A stretch of 29,994 nt of DNA from Bacilli bacterium (GTDB lineage Bacteria; Bacillota_I; Bacilli_A; RFN20; CAG-288), in contig CAAFJQ010000089.1 in NCBI GenBank assembly GCA_900763245.1, positions 1-29,994 on the forward strand, in the 5' to 3' direction. Positions 15,048 to 22,585 of this stretch are shown in pieces. The notes under the pieces are model-generated. The model was not told the DNA's origin. It worked only from the letters and a program-made list of their open reading frames with translations, and searched no databases. Each line of letters opens with the position of its first letter. The stretch's first letter is position 1. Both the position numbers and the translations under genes were made by a program.

Positions 15048-17075
15048 ATGAAGAAAGGCAAACGATCTCTGACTTTGGCTTTGTCACTATTAAGCATTGC
15101 CAGTCTTACCGCCTGTGATGACGATTATAAGTATCCCAAAAACAAATGGGAAGAAGGAAAAATCGTCAATGTCGGTGGAAAGAATTATACCTTTGAGCAG
15201 ATTTACAAGCTTTTGGATAATACCAAAGGTTCCGCTCAGGCTTACTACAACGTAGCGAAAAACGTTCTTGCTCAGTTAGTTACAAAAAGAACTGATGCTA
15301 TGCTTGCTACCGTCGATTCCAAGATGAACGAATTGAAGAACACCTGGAAAACCAACGCAAGAACAAACAGAACTTCCTACAAGGAAGAAATGGAAAAGAC
15401 TCTCGACAGCGAAAGCGTCGATGACATCGATGAACTGAGAAACAAATACATCGCTCAGGCTCAGAACGATGAAAACTCTACTGCTTATTACAACATCAAC
15501 GCTGATGGTACAACCGACAAGTCCTACAAGTTCTACATCTCCGAAGAGATGACAAAGAACTATGTCAAGGAACAGGCTCCGTATCATGTCAGCCACATTC
15601 TTATCAAGGTTGATGCTTCCAGTGACGGTGAAGGACTTTGGAACGGCAAGATCTCTTCCGATGACGCCAAGCAGATTGGAAACGTCGCAAGAATGCTCGC
15701 TTCTAATGACTCCTTCGGTTCCATCGCTTTGATCGCATCCGATGATGAAGGTTCTGCTAAGCAGTATGGTGAACTCTTCACTTCCACCGATGGCAGTGAA
15801 CAGGTCGCTATGGAAAAGACCACTTCCTATATCAATGAATTCAAACTCGGTCTTTATGCTTATGATACTTTCCTCAATCCTAACACCAAGAACAATGCTG
15901 AAGTCCGTACTTCTTTAAGAGTTCCTGGCGATAATGTCGCTACTTCCGCAGTCAAGGACACCATCAAGAATGTTCTTATCGGAAGCAATGCTGAAGAGGG
16001 AAAGACTTCCAAAGCCTTCGGTATTCCGCTTTCTGTCGCTCTTACAATGGGCTATGTCGCAGAGACCGAAAAGAATATGGTCGATAACACCAAGGTCGAC
16101 TATGCTCAGGAAACTCAGTATCCTAGAAACGTCTTATTCAATAACTATTTCAACTATCATGGAGTCAACTTCATTTATGATGATAGCAATGAATATGATG
16201 AAAACTTCTTAGCTGAAGCTAAGGAAGTCGGTAAAGTTGCATTTGGTGCTACTGATCCGTCTAGCAAGAGCATTGATACTTGGACACTCGAAGATGTCAA
16301 AACAAATCTTCCTAACAAGTATGCTGAATATGAATATGTCAAAGGTCAGCTCGGTAAGATCGATCAGAACAAGTTCCAGGAAATCGAAGGTGTTTCTGAT
16401 AATCTTGTCGAATACAAATACAATGCTTCCACAGGAAGAAGCGAATATACTTCTATTACAGGATCTAAGAAGGTCCTTGTCGAGAAGGATGAGACAAAGA
16501 ATCCTGTCATCATCGTCCGCGGCGGTTCTTCCAGCTATCAGGGCATCCACTTCATCGTTGTGAACAACGATCCTTTCGAAAATGCTGATAACAAATATCA
16601 GTATTATCGTACTAATATTCCTAGCGCAAGCGAAAGCGATAAGACAAAGGCTGACAGCGATAGCTATGAGAAGAATGCTTCCTTCATCAACTTTGTCACA
16701 ACTGATGTAAACTCCAACACCACTTACAACACCAGAAGAGATGCTCTTTACAAATCTATCAAGAAGGCGAATTCCAATATCGAATTCAACCTTTACGAAA
16801 GCAACAAAGCTGCATTCAAGAGTGCTTACAATGTCGATTTCGATAACTTGTTAGGAGATTACTCCAAGCTTGTCAATCGTTATATCGATACAACACGTGA
16901 CTCTTCTCAAGTCAGTGCAAATGATTCCTTAGACGAAAGCTGGGAGACCTATATCCGTCAGCTCTCTATCCAGGAAGACGTTTCACCTCGTGGTATTGTC
17001 CCACAGGTCTGCATCTCCGCCTTTGAAGGTGGTAATTTCGATGGAAAGGAGAACTTGTGCCATGTTGAAAAGTAA
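15048..17075 (+). CDS. PrsA-like peptidyl-prolyl isomerase lipoprotein
   Basis: The product (675 aa) is a probable extracytoplasmic foldase anchored by lipid. A Lys-rich start, a hydrophobic stretch and lipobox LTAC (Cys23) form a lipoprotein signal. Residues about 40-85 (VNVGGKNYTFEQIYKLL) look like the SurA/PrsA N-terminal helix region. Residues about 178-275 resemble a parvulin (PPIC) domain: YHVSHILIKVD, DSFGSIALIASDDEGSAKQYGELF. Later blocks GVNFIY and YQGIHFIVV may be parts of a second, diverged copy. It is more than twice the size of B. subtilis PrsA (about 290 aa). GAGGAGG at 15035-15041 fixes the start at 15048. hinT downstream matches the known prsA-hit neighbourhood. Isomerase activity is not certain. 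Confidence 0.8.
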   Translation: MKKGKRSLTLALSLLSIASLTACDDDYKYPKNKWEEGKIVNVGGKNYTFEQIYKLLDNTKGSAQAYYNVAKNVLAQLVTKRTDAMLATVDSKMNELKNTWKTNARTNRTSYKEEMEKTLDSESVDDIDELRNKYIAQAQNDENSTAYYNINADGTTDKSYKFYISEEMTKNYVKEQAPYHVSHILIKVDASSDGEGLWNGKISSDDAKQIGNVARMLASNDSFGSIALIASDDEGSAKQYGELFTSTDGSEQVAMEKTTSYINEFKLGLYAYDTFLNPNTKNNAEVRTSLRVPGDNVATSAVKDTIKNVLIGSNAEEGKTSKAFGIPLSVALTMGYVAETEKNMVDNTKVDYAQETQYPRNVLFNNYFNYHGVNFIYDDSNEYDENFLAEAKEVGKVAFGATDPSSKSIDTWTLEDVKTNLPNKYAEYEYVKGQLGKIDQNKFQEIEGVSDNLVEYKYNASTGRSEYTSITGSKKVLVEKDETKNPVIIVRGGSSSYQGIHFIVVNNDPFENADNKYQYYRTNIPSASESDKTKADSDSYEKNASFINFVTTDVNSNTTYNTRRDALYKSIKKANSNIEFNLYESNKAAFKSAYNVDFDNLLGDYSKLVNRYIDTTRDSSQVSANDSLDESWETYIRQLSIQEDVSPRGIVPQVCISAFEGGNFDGKENLCHVEK

Positions 17076-18753
17076 AAGAATCAAATCTTTAGGTCTTCTT
17101 GCCGTTTCTGTTCTTGCTCTTGTTGGCTGCGATAATGACGAAGTCAAATATCCGACCAACTACAAAGATCCTATCTTCGGTGATAAGGTCAACGGTTTAG
17201 ATCAGTACGATCAGAATGTTGTCGGCAACGATTTCAAACATTATTATCAGTCTGCTTCCTCTTCCAGCGAAATCTATCAGAAAGCAGTCAACCAGGTCCT
17301 TCTTGATGTTTCCAAGATTGCTCATGGATACACAAAGGATGCTCCTGGAACTGATGTCGCTGCAATCAGCAAGGACTATTACAAGGGTTCTGTCGCTGAT
17401 GGCAATATCAACGATATTCAGAAATCTATGACAGATAGCAACTTGGATTATCGTGCAAAGGATAGCATGACCACCACTGCAAAGGGCGGCAGCTACAGCA
17501 AAGATAATCTCTTCTATGAAAACAAGTATGCTAAGTATCTCAATGAAACCTATTATTATCTCAACTTCAAGTTAAGTGAAGTGAGTGATCAGGGCAAACT
17601 CCTCACTCCTTTCCTCCAGTATAGTGATATCTTCTCTAACAACGCCAACTACCAGACCTATATGCAGAAGGAACTCCAGGATGATATGAGAATCAACTAT
17701 CTTACTGCTGAGTATATCTATCAGAAGTCTTATGCTTCTATCGGTAACTCTAATGCACGTAAGGTTCAGATCATCGCTCTCACTGACCGCAGTGATGAAC
17801 CTGGTGCCGCCAAGAAGCTTCTTAACGCCTATATCAAAGATTATATCAAGGGCGGTAAAGAAGATAAGGACTTCTCTGTCTTATCCAGACTTTGGAAGGG
17901 CATTACTCCCGATGCTGCAAATGAAATTGCTAATTCCCGTTATGGAAGTGAAATCGTTCTTTCAGCTGACGAAGAACAGTGGCTTAGAGTGAATGACATT
18001 CTTCCTGCTGATAAGGCACAGGATGCCACATCCTCCGGCACTTTGGTCGGTAAGGTTCTTGCCGATAAGAAGAAACTTGAGGCTGGAAGAGACAACTTCC
18101 ATCAGGTCGATACTTCCTTAGAGAGCACCTACACTGGTTCTTATGCCTATGACTATAAGACTGGTGGCAGAAAAGCGATTGATGATATCGCCACAAAGAA
18201 TCTTGTCACTGAAGGCATCTATCTCTCTTCTAGCGGTATTTCTTCTATTCCTAGCGACTTATCCTCTCGTATCTTCTCACCGAAGATTTCGACTGAAAAG
18301 TCTACTATCGAGCTTATGAAGAAAGATGCAGCTGAAGGCAAGGATGTCAGACGCGATATCACAGTCTATGGTAAGGATGGCTATCGCTATCTCACTACAA
18401 GTGATACCATCAGCGGAACTAATGATAATCTCTTCTACTATGATGCTTCCTCCAAGACCTATTATCTTACCCGTATCTTAGATGTCGTAAGCGCCTCTGC
18501 TCTTTCTACAACAAACACTTCTTCCATCTATGACACTGCTGAAAAGAAGGAACAGATTGCCCGTGAAGTCGCATACACGATGTCTACAACAGGCTCTTAT
18601 AAGACCAACTCTATCGTCTACTGGCTCAGTCGTACCGATATCAAGTATTCCGATGAGGACTTCCTCGAATACATGAAGTCCAATTACAAGGATGTCTTCA
18701 AGAGCGACAATCCGTATGCGTCAGAAGACAAAATCGTTCTTCCTGAAGCCTAA
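17062..18753 (+). CDS. Large lipoprotein, diverged paralogue of the upstream PrsA-like protein
   Basis: This 563-aa product begins with a lipoprotein signal: basic MLKSKRIKS, a hydrophobic core and lipobox LVGC with Cys23, the same position as in its neighbour. The mature start (DNDEVKYPTNY) echoes the neighbour's CDDDYKYPKN. A block around ARKVQIIALTDRSDEPGAAKKLLNA recalls a parvulin N-terminal strand and helix, but no full PPIC domain is recognisable. AAGGAG precedes the ATG at 17062, which lies 14 nt inside the upstream gene, so expression is coupled. A terminator follows at 18765. The likely role is an envelope folding or assembly partner of the first lipoprotein, by inference from position and N-terminal likeness only. 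Confidence 0.7.
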   Translation: MLKSKRIKSLGLLAVSVLALVGCDNDEVKYPTNYKDPIFGDKVNGLDQYDQNVVGNDFKHYYQSASSSSEIYQKAVNQVLLDVSKIAHGYTKDAPGTDVAAISKDYYKGSVADGNINDIQKSMTDSNLDYRAKDSMTTTAKGGSYSKDNLFYENKYAKYLNETYYYLNFKLSEVSDQGKLLTPFLQYSDIFSNNANYQTYMQKELQDDMRINYLTAEYIYQKSYASIGNSNARKVQIIALTDRSDEPGAAKKLLNAYIKDYIKGGKEDKDFSVLSRLWKGITPDAANEIANSRYGSEIVLSADEEQWLRVNDILPADKAQDATSSGTLVGKVLADKKKLEAGRDNFHQVDTSLESTYTGSYAYDYKTGGRKAIDDIATKNLVTEGIYLSSSGISSIPSDLSSRIFSPKISTEKSTIELMKKDAAEGKDVRRDITVYGKDGYRYLTTSDTISGTNDNLFYYDASSKTYYLTRILDVVSASALSTTNTSSIYDTAEKKEQIAREVAYTMSTTGSYKTNSIVYWLSRTDIKYSDEDFLEYMKSNYKDVFKSDNPYASEDKIVLPEA

Positions 18754-18764
18754 TTCTTAATGTC

Positions 18765-18793
18765 AAAGAGAAGGCTTTATGCCTTCTCTTTTT
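18765..18793 (+). terminator. Terminator between the lipoprotein pair and hinT
   Basis: AAAGAGAAGGC (18765-18775) pairs over 11 bp with GCCTTCTCTTT (18781-18791) around TTTAT, ending in a T-run. The hinT start is only about 20 nt beyond it and has no evident promoter of its own, so partial read-through may feed hinT. Confidence 0.85.
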
Positions 18794-18814
18794 CTAGAAA
18801 AGAGGATATTAATT

Positions 18815-19240
18815 ATGGATAATAATAAAGACAATTCCTGCATATTTTGTAAGATTGCCAATGGTACCATCCCTTGCTACAAAGTCTATGAAGATAATGA
18901 AATCATTGCGTTCTTAGACGTCAATCCTGTAAGCAGAGGTCATACATTGGTCTTGCCGAAAGAACACTTCTCAAGCATGCTTACATGTCCAAAGAATATT
19001 CTTGACCACGCTTATGAAGTTGCACAGATGATTGCACAGGCTCAGATTTCTCAGCTTGGTGCAACAGGTGTCAATGTTATCACCAATGCAGGTCGCTCTG
19101 CAGGACAGAGCGTGCCTCACTTCCATATCCATGTCATTCCTCGCTATGAGGATGATGGATTGAAGCTTGAGTTCCCACCTCAGCAGTTGGAAGATGCCGA
19201 TATGAAGAAGGTTCTCTCTTCCATCAAGAAAGCTGTGTAA
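18815..19240 (+). CDS. HIT-family nucleotide-binding protein (HinT type)
   Basis: The 141-aa protein is a histidine-triad hydrolase of the HinT branch, which acts on purine nucleoside phosphoramidates and related AMP adducts. The catalytic triad is HFHIHVIPR (His102, 104, 106). The N-terminal CIFCKIANGTIPC carries the Cys pair that, with a His, binds zinc in many bacterial HIT proteins. The frame is open to 18779 inside the terminator, but AGAGGA at 18801-18806 sits 8 nt before the ATG at 18815. A HIT gene (hit) beside prsA is a known Bacillus arrangement and supports the identification of the upstream lipoprotein. The physiological substrate is unknown. Confidence 0.93.
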   Translation: MDNNKDNSCIFCKIANGTIPCYKVYEDNEIIAFLDVNPVSRGHTLVLPKEHFSSMLTCPKNILDHAYEVAQMIAQAQISQLGATGVNVITNAGRSAGQSVPHFHIHVIPRYEDDGLKLEFPPQQLEDADMKKVLSSIKKAV

Positions 19241-19247
19241 GATTCTG

Positions 19248-19272
19248 GCCGCTATCGTTGATAGCGGCTTTT
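19248..19272 (+). terminator. Terminator after hinT
   Basis: GCCGCTATC (19248-19256) pairs perfectly with GATAGCGGC (19260-19268) around GTT, followed by TTTT. It isolates hinT from the suf operon. Confidence 0.88.
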
Positions 19273-19345
19273 GTCTTCTTTCTGAAAGAAAAGTGATGTG
19301 TTTCACACTTTTTTGTTGGTTTTTTATCGTTTTAGTTGCTCTATT

Positions 19346-19372
19346 TTTACATTATGAATACAATACTATAGT
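19346..19372 (+). promoter_or_regulatory. Possible suf operon promoter
   Basis: TTTACA (19346-19351) and TATAGT (19367-19372) are the best pair, although the 15-bp spacer is short. A short spacer is sometimes seen at regulator-dependent promoters. The -10 lies in the left arm of the palindrome at 19368-19387. Confidence 0.45.
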
Positions 19373-19387
19373 TAATATATTAACTAT
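19368..19387. promoter_or_regulatory. 20-bp perfect palindrome in the suf promoter region, probable operator
   Basis: ATAGTTAATATATTAACTAT is its own reverse complement. It ends 10 nt before the sufC ribosome site and overlaps the likely -10 box, the position of a repressor site. Rrf2-type regulators (IscR, SufR, CymR) bind AT-rich palindromes of about this length at Fe-S operons, so one of these is the first candidate; no regulator gene lies nearby. Confidence 0.65.
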
Positions 19388-19409
19388 CATATATCTTTGG
19401 AGGGATGTT

Positions 19410-20231
19410 ATGGATAAATTGGTTATTTCTCATATCGCATGTGAGGCTGAGAACAAAGAGATTCTTAATGATGTTTCACTCACTGTCAATAAAGGTGACT
19501 GCCTTGCGCTTCTTGGCCCTAATGGTCACGGCAAGTCTACTCTTCTGAATGTCTTGATGGGTTCTCCCAAATACAAGGTTCTTTCAGGAAGCGTCACTTT
19601 AGATGGCGAAGATCTTCTTTCTCTTTCTGTCGATGAAAGAAGCAAAAAAGGAATCTTTATGGCTTTCCAGAATCCTCCTGAAGTACCTGGTGTCGTCACG
19701 ATGGACTTTTACCGCGCCATGCTCAATGCGAGAAGCGAAAAACCGATTTCTTTGATCAAGTTCTATCGCAATACTACATCCGCTTACGAGAAAGTCGGAC
19801 TGGATTCCGATATGGCTAGCCGTCATCTCAATGAAGGCTATTCCGGCGGTGAAAAGAAAAGAAATGAAATCCTTCAGATGGTCATGCTCTCTCCTTCTCT
19901 TGCTCTTATCGATGAGATTGACTCCGGTCTTGATGTCGATGCCCTCAATGTCATTTCTTCTGTCATCAATGAACTGAAGGAGCAGGGAACGACATTCATC
20001 ATCATCTCTCACTATGATAGACTTTATGATTTAGTCAATGTCAACCGCACTGCTGTCATGGTCAACGGAAAAATTGCTATCGAAGGCGATGCTTCTTTGG
20101 CTAAGAGAATCTCCAAGGAAGGATATACGTTCCTTCAGAAGGAATACGGAATCAAGATCACCAAAGATGAGAAGGCTGCCAATGATGTTTCTATCGGCAC
20201 CTGCGGTGTGAAACAGATCATCAACAAGTAG
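19410..20231 (+). CDS. sufC: Fe-S assembly ATPase SufC
   Basis: SufC (273 aa) is the ABC-type ATPase that drives the SufBCD scaffold for Fe-S cluster assembly in the cytoplasm. Walker A is GPNGHGKST at residues 36-44, a Q-loop is AFQNPPEVPG, the signature is GYSGGEKKRNEI, Walker B is LALIDEIDSGLD, and the H-loop is ISHYDRL. The open frame extends 39 codons upstream through hydrophobic-looking AT-rich codons, but GGAGGG lies right before the ATG at 19410, and family proteins start here. It is slightly longer than usual at the C-terminus, ending GTCGVKQIINK. It leads the operon sufC-sufD-sufS-sufU-sufB, with a palindrome over its promoter. Confidence 0.97.
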   Translation: MDKLVISHIACEAENKEILNDVSLTVNKGDCLALLGPNGHGKSTLLNVLMGSPKYKVLSGSVTLDGEDLLSLSVDERSKKGIFMAFQNPPEVPGVVTMDFYRAMLNARSEKPISLIKFYRNTTSAYEKVGLDSDMASRHLNEGYSGGEKKRNEILQMVMLSPSLALIDEIDSGLDVDALNVISSVINELKEQGTTFIIISHYDRLYDLVNVNRTAVMVNGKIAIEGDASLAKRISKEGYTFLQKEYGIKITKDEKAANDVSIGTCGVKQIINK

Positions 20232-20239
20232 GTGACAAG

Positions 20240-20914
20240 ATGAAAATGATTTTTAGAAATCCAGATGAGTATCAGAAGGAAATGAACATTTCCGAAGATA
20301 CGCATCTTGTCTACTTTATCTCTGAGAAACGAAAAGAAGATGTTCTGAAAATGAACATCAACGTTACAGATGGCGCTTCTTTAAGAATCACCTACATCGA
20401 TTTTGCTCCAAGCGATATCGATGCTGATTTTGAGGTATCCCTGAATGAGGGGACTAGCGCTGAAATCTCTTTGGCATGTCTGAATTCCTCCTGCAAGAAA
20501 ATCTATCGCTTCAATGTCTATCATAATGGCATGAAGTCCTACTCCAGAACAAAGATGGGCGGTATCAACTCCGGCAACGGTGTCATGAAGTTCTTAGGAA
20601 GTTCTTTTATCAAAAACGGTGCCCATAAGTGCGATACAAGACAGGAAGGAAAAATCACAAATCTCTCTGCTGACTGCAAAAGCGAAGTCTCTCCTGCTCT
20701 TTTGATCAAAGAGAATGATGTCAAGGCTAGCCATGGCGCTGCCTTAGGCGCTTATAATCCTGATCATCTCTTCTACCTGATGAGCAGAGGTCTGACTATG
20801 GAAGAAAGCAAGAGACTTGTCACATATGGTTCTCTTCTTCCGATGATCGAATCCTGTGAAGATGAGAAGCTGATTGAAGAAGCCAAAGAGGCTTTAGGAG
20901 CACTCACAATATGA
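20240..20914 (+). CDS. sufD: Short SufD-type Fe-S assembly protein
   Basis: The 224-aa product is a SufB/SufD-fold protein and the partner of SufB and SufC. It contains little more than the beta-helix end and C-terminal helices: SPALLIKENDVKASHGAALGAYNPDHLFYLMSRGLTMEES is the diagnostic block. His165 fits the conserved SufD His (H360 in E. coli); Ala163 replaces the nearby Cys (C358). Typical SufD has 400 or more residues, so the N-terminal helical domain and part of the helix are absent. Stop codons and gene overlaps are clean, so this looks like a real short form and not a broken gene. It starts 9 nt after the sufC stop and overlaps sufS by 4 nt (ATGA). Confidence 0.88.
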   Translation: MKMIFRNPDEYQKEMNISEDTHLVYFISEKRKEDVLKMNINVTDGASLRITYIDFAPSDIDADFEVSLNEGTSAEISLACLNSSCKKIYRFNVYHNGMKSYSRTKMGGINSGNGVMKFLGSSFIKNGAHKCDTRQEGKITNLSADCKSEVSPALLIKENDVKASHGAALGAYNPDHLFYLMSRGLTMEESKRLVTYGSLLPMIESCEDEKLIEEAKEALGALTI

Positions 20915-22146
20915 CCTTCGATCCTTATCAGCTGCGTCATGATTTCCCGATGTATGAGGAGCATGATTCCAAGTTCAAAGGTCTTCCTTTAGTCTATCTC
21001 GATAACTCTGCTACGACCTTTAAACCATATCCTGTCATCGATGCGGTAAATCATTATTACAAAGACATCACAGCCAACACAAGAAGAGGAGACTACTCTC
21101 TTGCCCATGAGGCTGACCTTGCTTTGGAAAATGCAAGAAAGACAGTCGCTGCGTTTTTGAATGCTCAAGAGGAAGAAATCTGCTTCACTTCCGGCGATAC
21201 GATGGGTATGAATGAAGTCGCATACGGACTTCTTCCTTTCCTGAAAGAAGGAGATGAAATCCTTCTTTCCATGGAAGAGCACGCTTCCAACGTCCTTCCG
21301 TGGTTCAATGTCGCTAAGATAACAAAAGCTGTCATCCGCTATATTCCTTTCGATGAAAACGGAAGACTGACAGTCGAGAACTTCAAGAAATCTCTTACTG
21401 ATAGAACAAAGGTCGTTTCCTTGGCATCTGTAAGCAATGTTCTTGGATATGCGCTTCCTGTCAAAGAATTTGTCGCTCTTGCTCATCAAAAAGGCGCCAT
21501 CTATATCGATGATGCCGCACAGAGCGTTCCGCATATGAAGATCGATGTCAAAGACAGCGATGTCGACTTCTTGGCCTTCTCTGGTCATAAAATGGTCGGA
21601 CCTACCGGAACTGGTGTCTTATATGGCAAGAAAGAGATGCTTGAGAAGATCTCTCCCACTTTCTATGGCGGTGAGATGAACGCAAGATTCGATTCTACCG
21701 GTTACCTCTCTCTGGATGACCTTCCCTATCGCTTAGAGGCAGGAACTCAGAACATCGCCGGAATCTTAGGACTGGCAAAAGCCTGCCAGTATCTTGAAAA
21801 TATCGGCTTTGATAAAATCCATGAACATGAACTTCATCTCAGAAGAATGGCTGTTGAAGGATTGAAGAAGAACGGAAATGCGATTCTTTACAATGAAGAT
21901 GCAGATAGCGGCATTGTCACATTCAATATCAAGGATGTCTTCGCTCAGGATGTCGCTACTTATCTCTCCAGCAAAGGCATATTTGTAAGAAGCGGTCAGC
22001 ACTGTGCCAAGATTCTCCCTGAATACTTGAAGACACAGGGAACTGTCCGCGCTTCCTTCTATCTCTACAACACGGAAGAAGACGTAAAGGCTTTTGTCAA
22101 AGCCTGTTCTACTGCGGAGGATTTCTTAGATGCCTTTTTCAATTAA
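20911..22146 (+). CDS. sufS: Cysteine desulfurase SufS
   Basis: SufS (411 aa) is a PLP enzyme that takes sulfur from cysteine as a persulfide for cluster assembly. The PLP lysine is K227 in FSGHKMVGPTG; the persulfide cysteine is C365 in RSGQHCAKILPEYL, typical of group II desulfurases. The N-terminus YLDNSATTFKP is canonical. The ATG overlaps the sufD TGA by 4 nt, and the last 17 nt overlap sufU, so expression of donor and acceptor is tightly coupled. The length is normal and no key residue is lost. Confidence 0.97.
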   Translation: MTFDPYQLRHDFPMYEEHDSKFKGLPLVYLDNSATTFKPYPVIDAVNHYYKDITANTRRGDYSLAHEADLALENARKTVAAFLNAQEEEICFTSGDTMGMNEVAYGLLPFLKEGDEILLSMEEHASNVLPWFNVAKITKAVIRYIPFDENGRLTVENFKKSLTDRTKVVSLASVSNVLGYALPVKEFVALAHQKGAIYIDDAAQSVPHMKIDVKDSDVDFLAFSGHKMVGPTGTGVLYGKKEMLEKISPTFYGGEMNARFDSTGYLSLDDLPYRLEAGTQNIAGILGLAKACQYLENIGFDKIHEHELHLRRMAVEGLKKNGNAILYNEDADSGIVTFNIKDVFAQDVATYLSSKGIFVRSGQHCAKILPEYLKTQGTVRASFYLYNTEEDVKAFVKACSTAEDFLDAFFN

Positions 22147-22585
22147 CGATCCCGAAATCATGAGGGAAATCATCGTCGACAACTATCAGAACCCAAGAAA
22201 TTTCAAAGAGGTCAACGATGACAGATATATCACCATCCATATGGATTCAGCTTCCTGTATTGATGATATCTACATTCAGGTTCTTTTCGATGGCGACATC
22301 GTAAAAGACTGCAAATGGCATGGAAAAGGATGTGCGATCTCTACCGCCTCCACTTCCATCATGTCGGAGATGATCATTGGCAAGAACAAAGAAGAAGCCC
22401 TGAAGATGATGGATGAATTCAATAAGATGCTTGCAGGCGAAGACTTCGACGAGGAACTTCTCGGCGATTCCATCTGCTTTGCCAATGTCAACAGACAGCC
22501 TTCCAGAATCACCTGCGCCAATATTTCCTGGCGCGGTCTTCAGAAAGCTTTCTTAGAAGAGGAGAAGAAAGAACATGAACGATAA
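22130..22585 (+). CDS. sufU: Zinc-dependent sulfurtransferase SufU
   Basis: SufU (151 aa) accepts sulfur from SufS in Gram-positive Suf systems. The zinc and sulfur ligands are present: C43 and D45 (SASCIDD), C68 (GKGCAISTAS) and C129 (RITCANISW). The insertion after the second Cys that separates SufU from IscU is seen (DEFNKMLAGEDFDEELLGDS). The start at ATG 22130 has GGAGG about 9 nt upstream and lies inside the sufS end. It overlaps sufB by 11 nt. Placement between sufS and sufB is the standard Firmicutes order. Confidence 0.96.
   Translation: MPFSINDPEIMREIIVDNYQNPRNFKEVNDDRYITIHMDSASCIDDIYIQVLFDGDIVKDCKWHGKGCAISTASTSIMSEMIIGKNKEEALKMMDEFNKMLAGEDFDEELLGDSICFANVNRQPSRITCANISWRGLQKAFLEEEKKEHER

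Noticed and set aside
19290..19310. parS-like TGTTTCAC upstream of sufC
   Set aside because: Only one half-site is present; the other arm does not match GTGAAACA. The segment is better seen as an imperfect hairpin ahead of a T-run.
19293..19409. Hydrophobic 39-residue N-terminal extension of SufC
   Set aside because: SufC is cytosolic, the ribosome site fits the ATG at 19410, and the extension would cross the promoter and palindrome.
20989..21588. 199-aa minus-strand frame inside sufS
   Set aside because: Shadow of sufS; no start signal and no domain.
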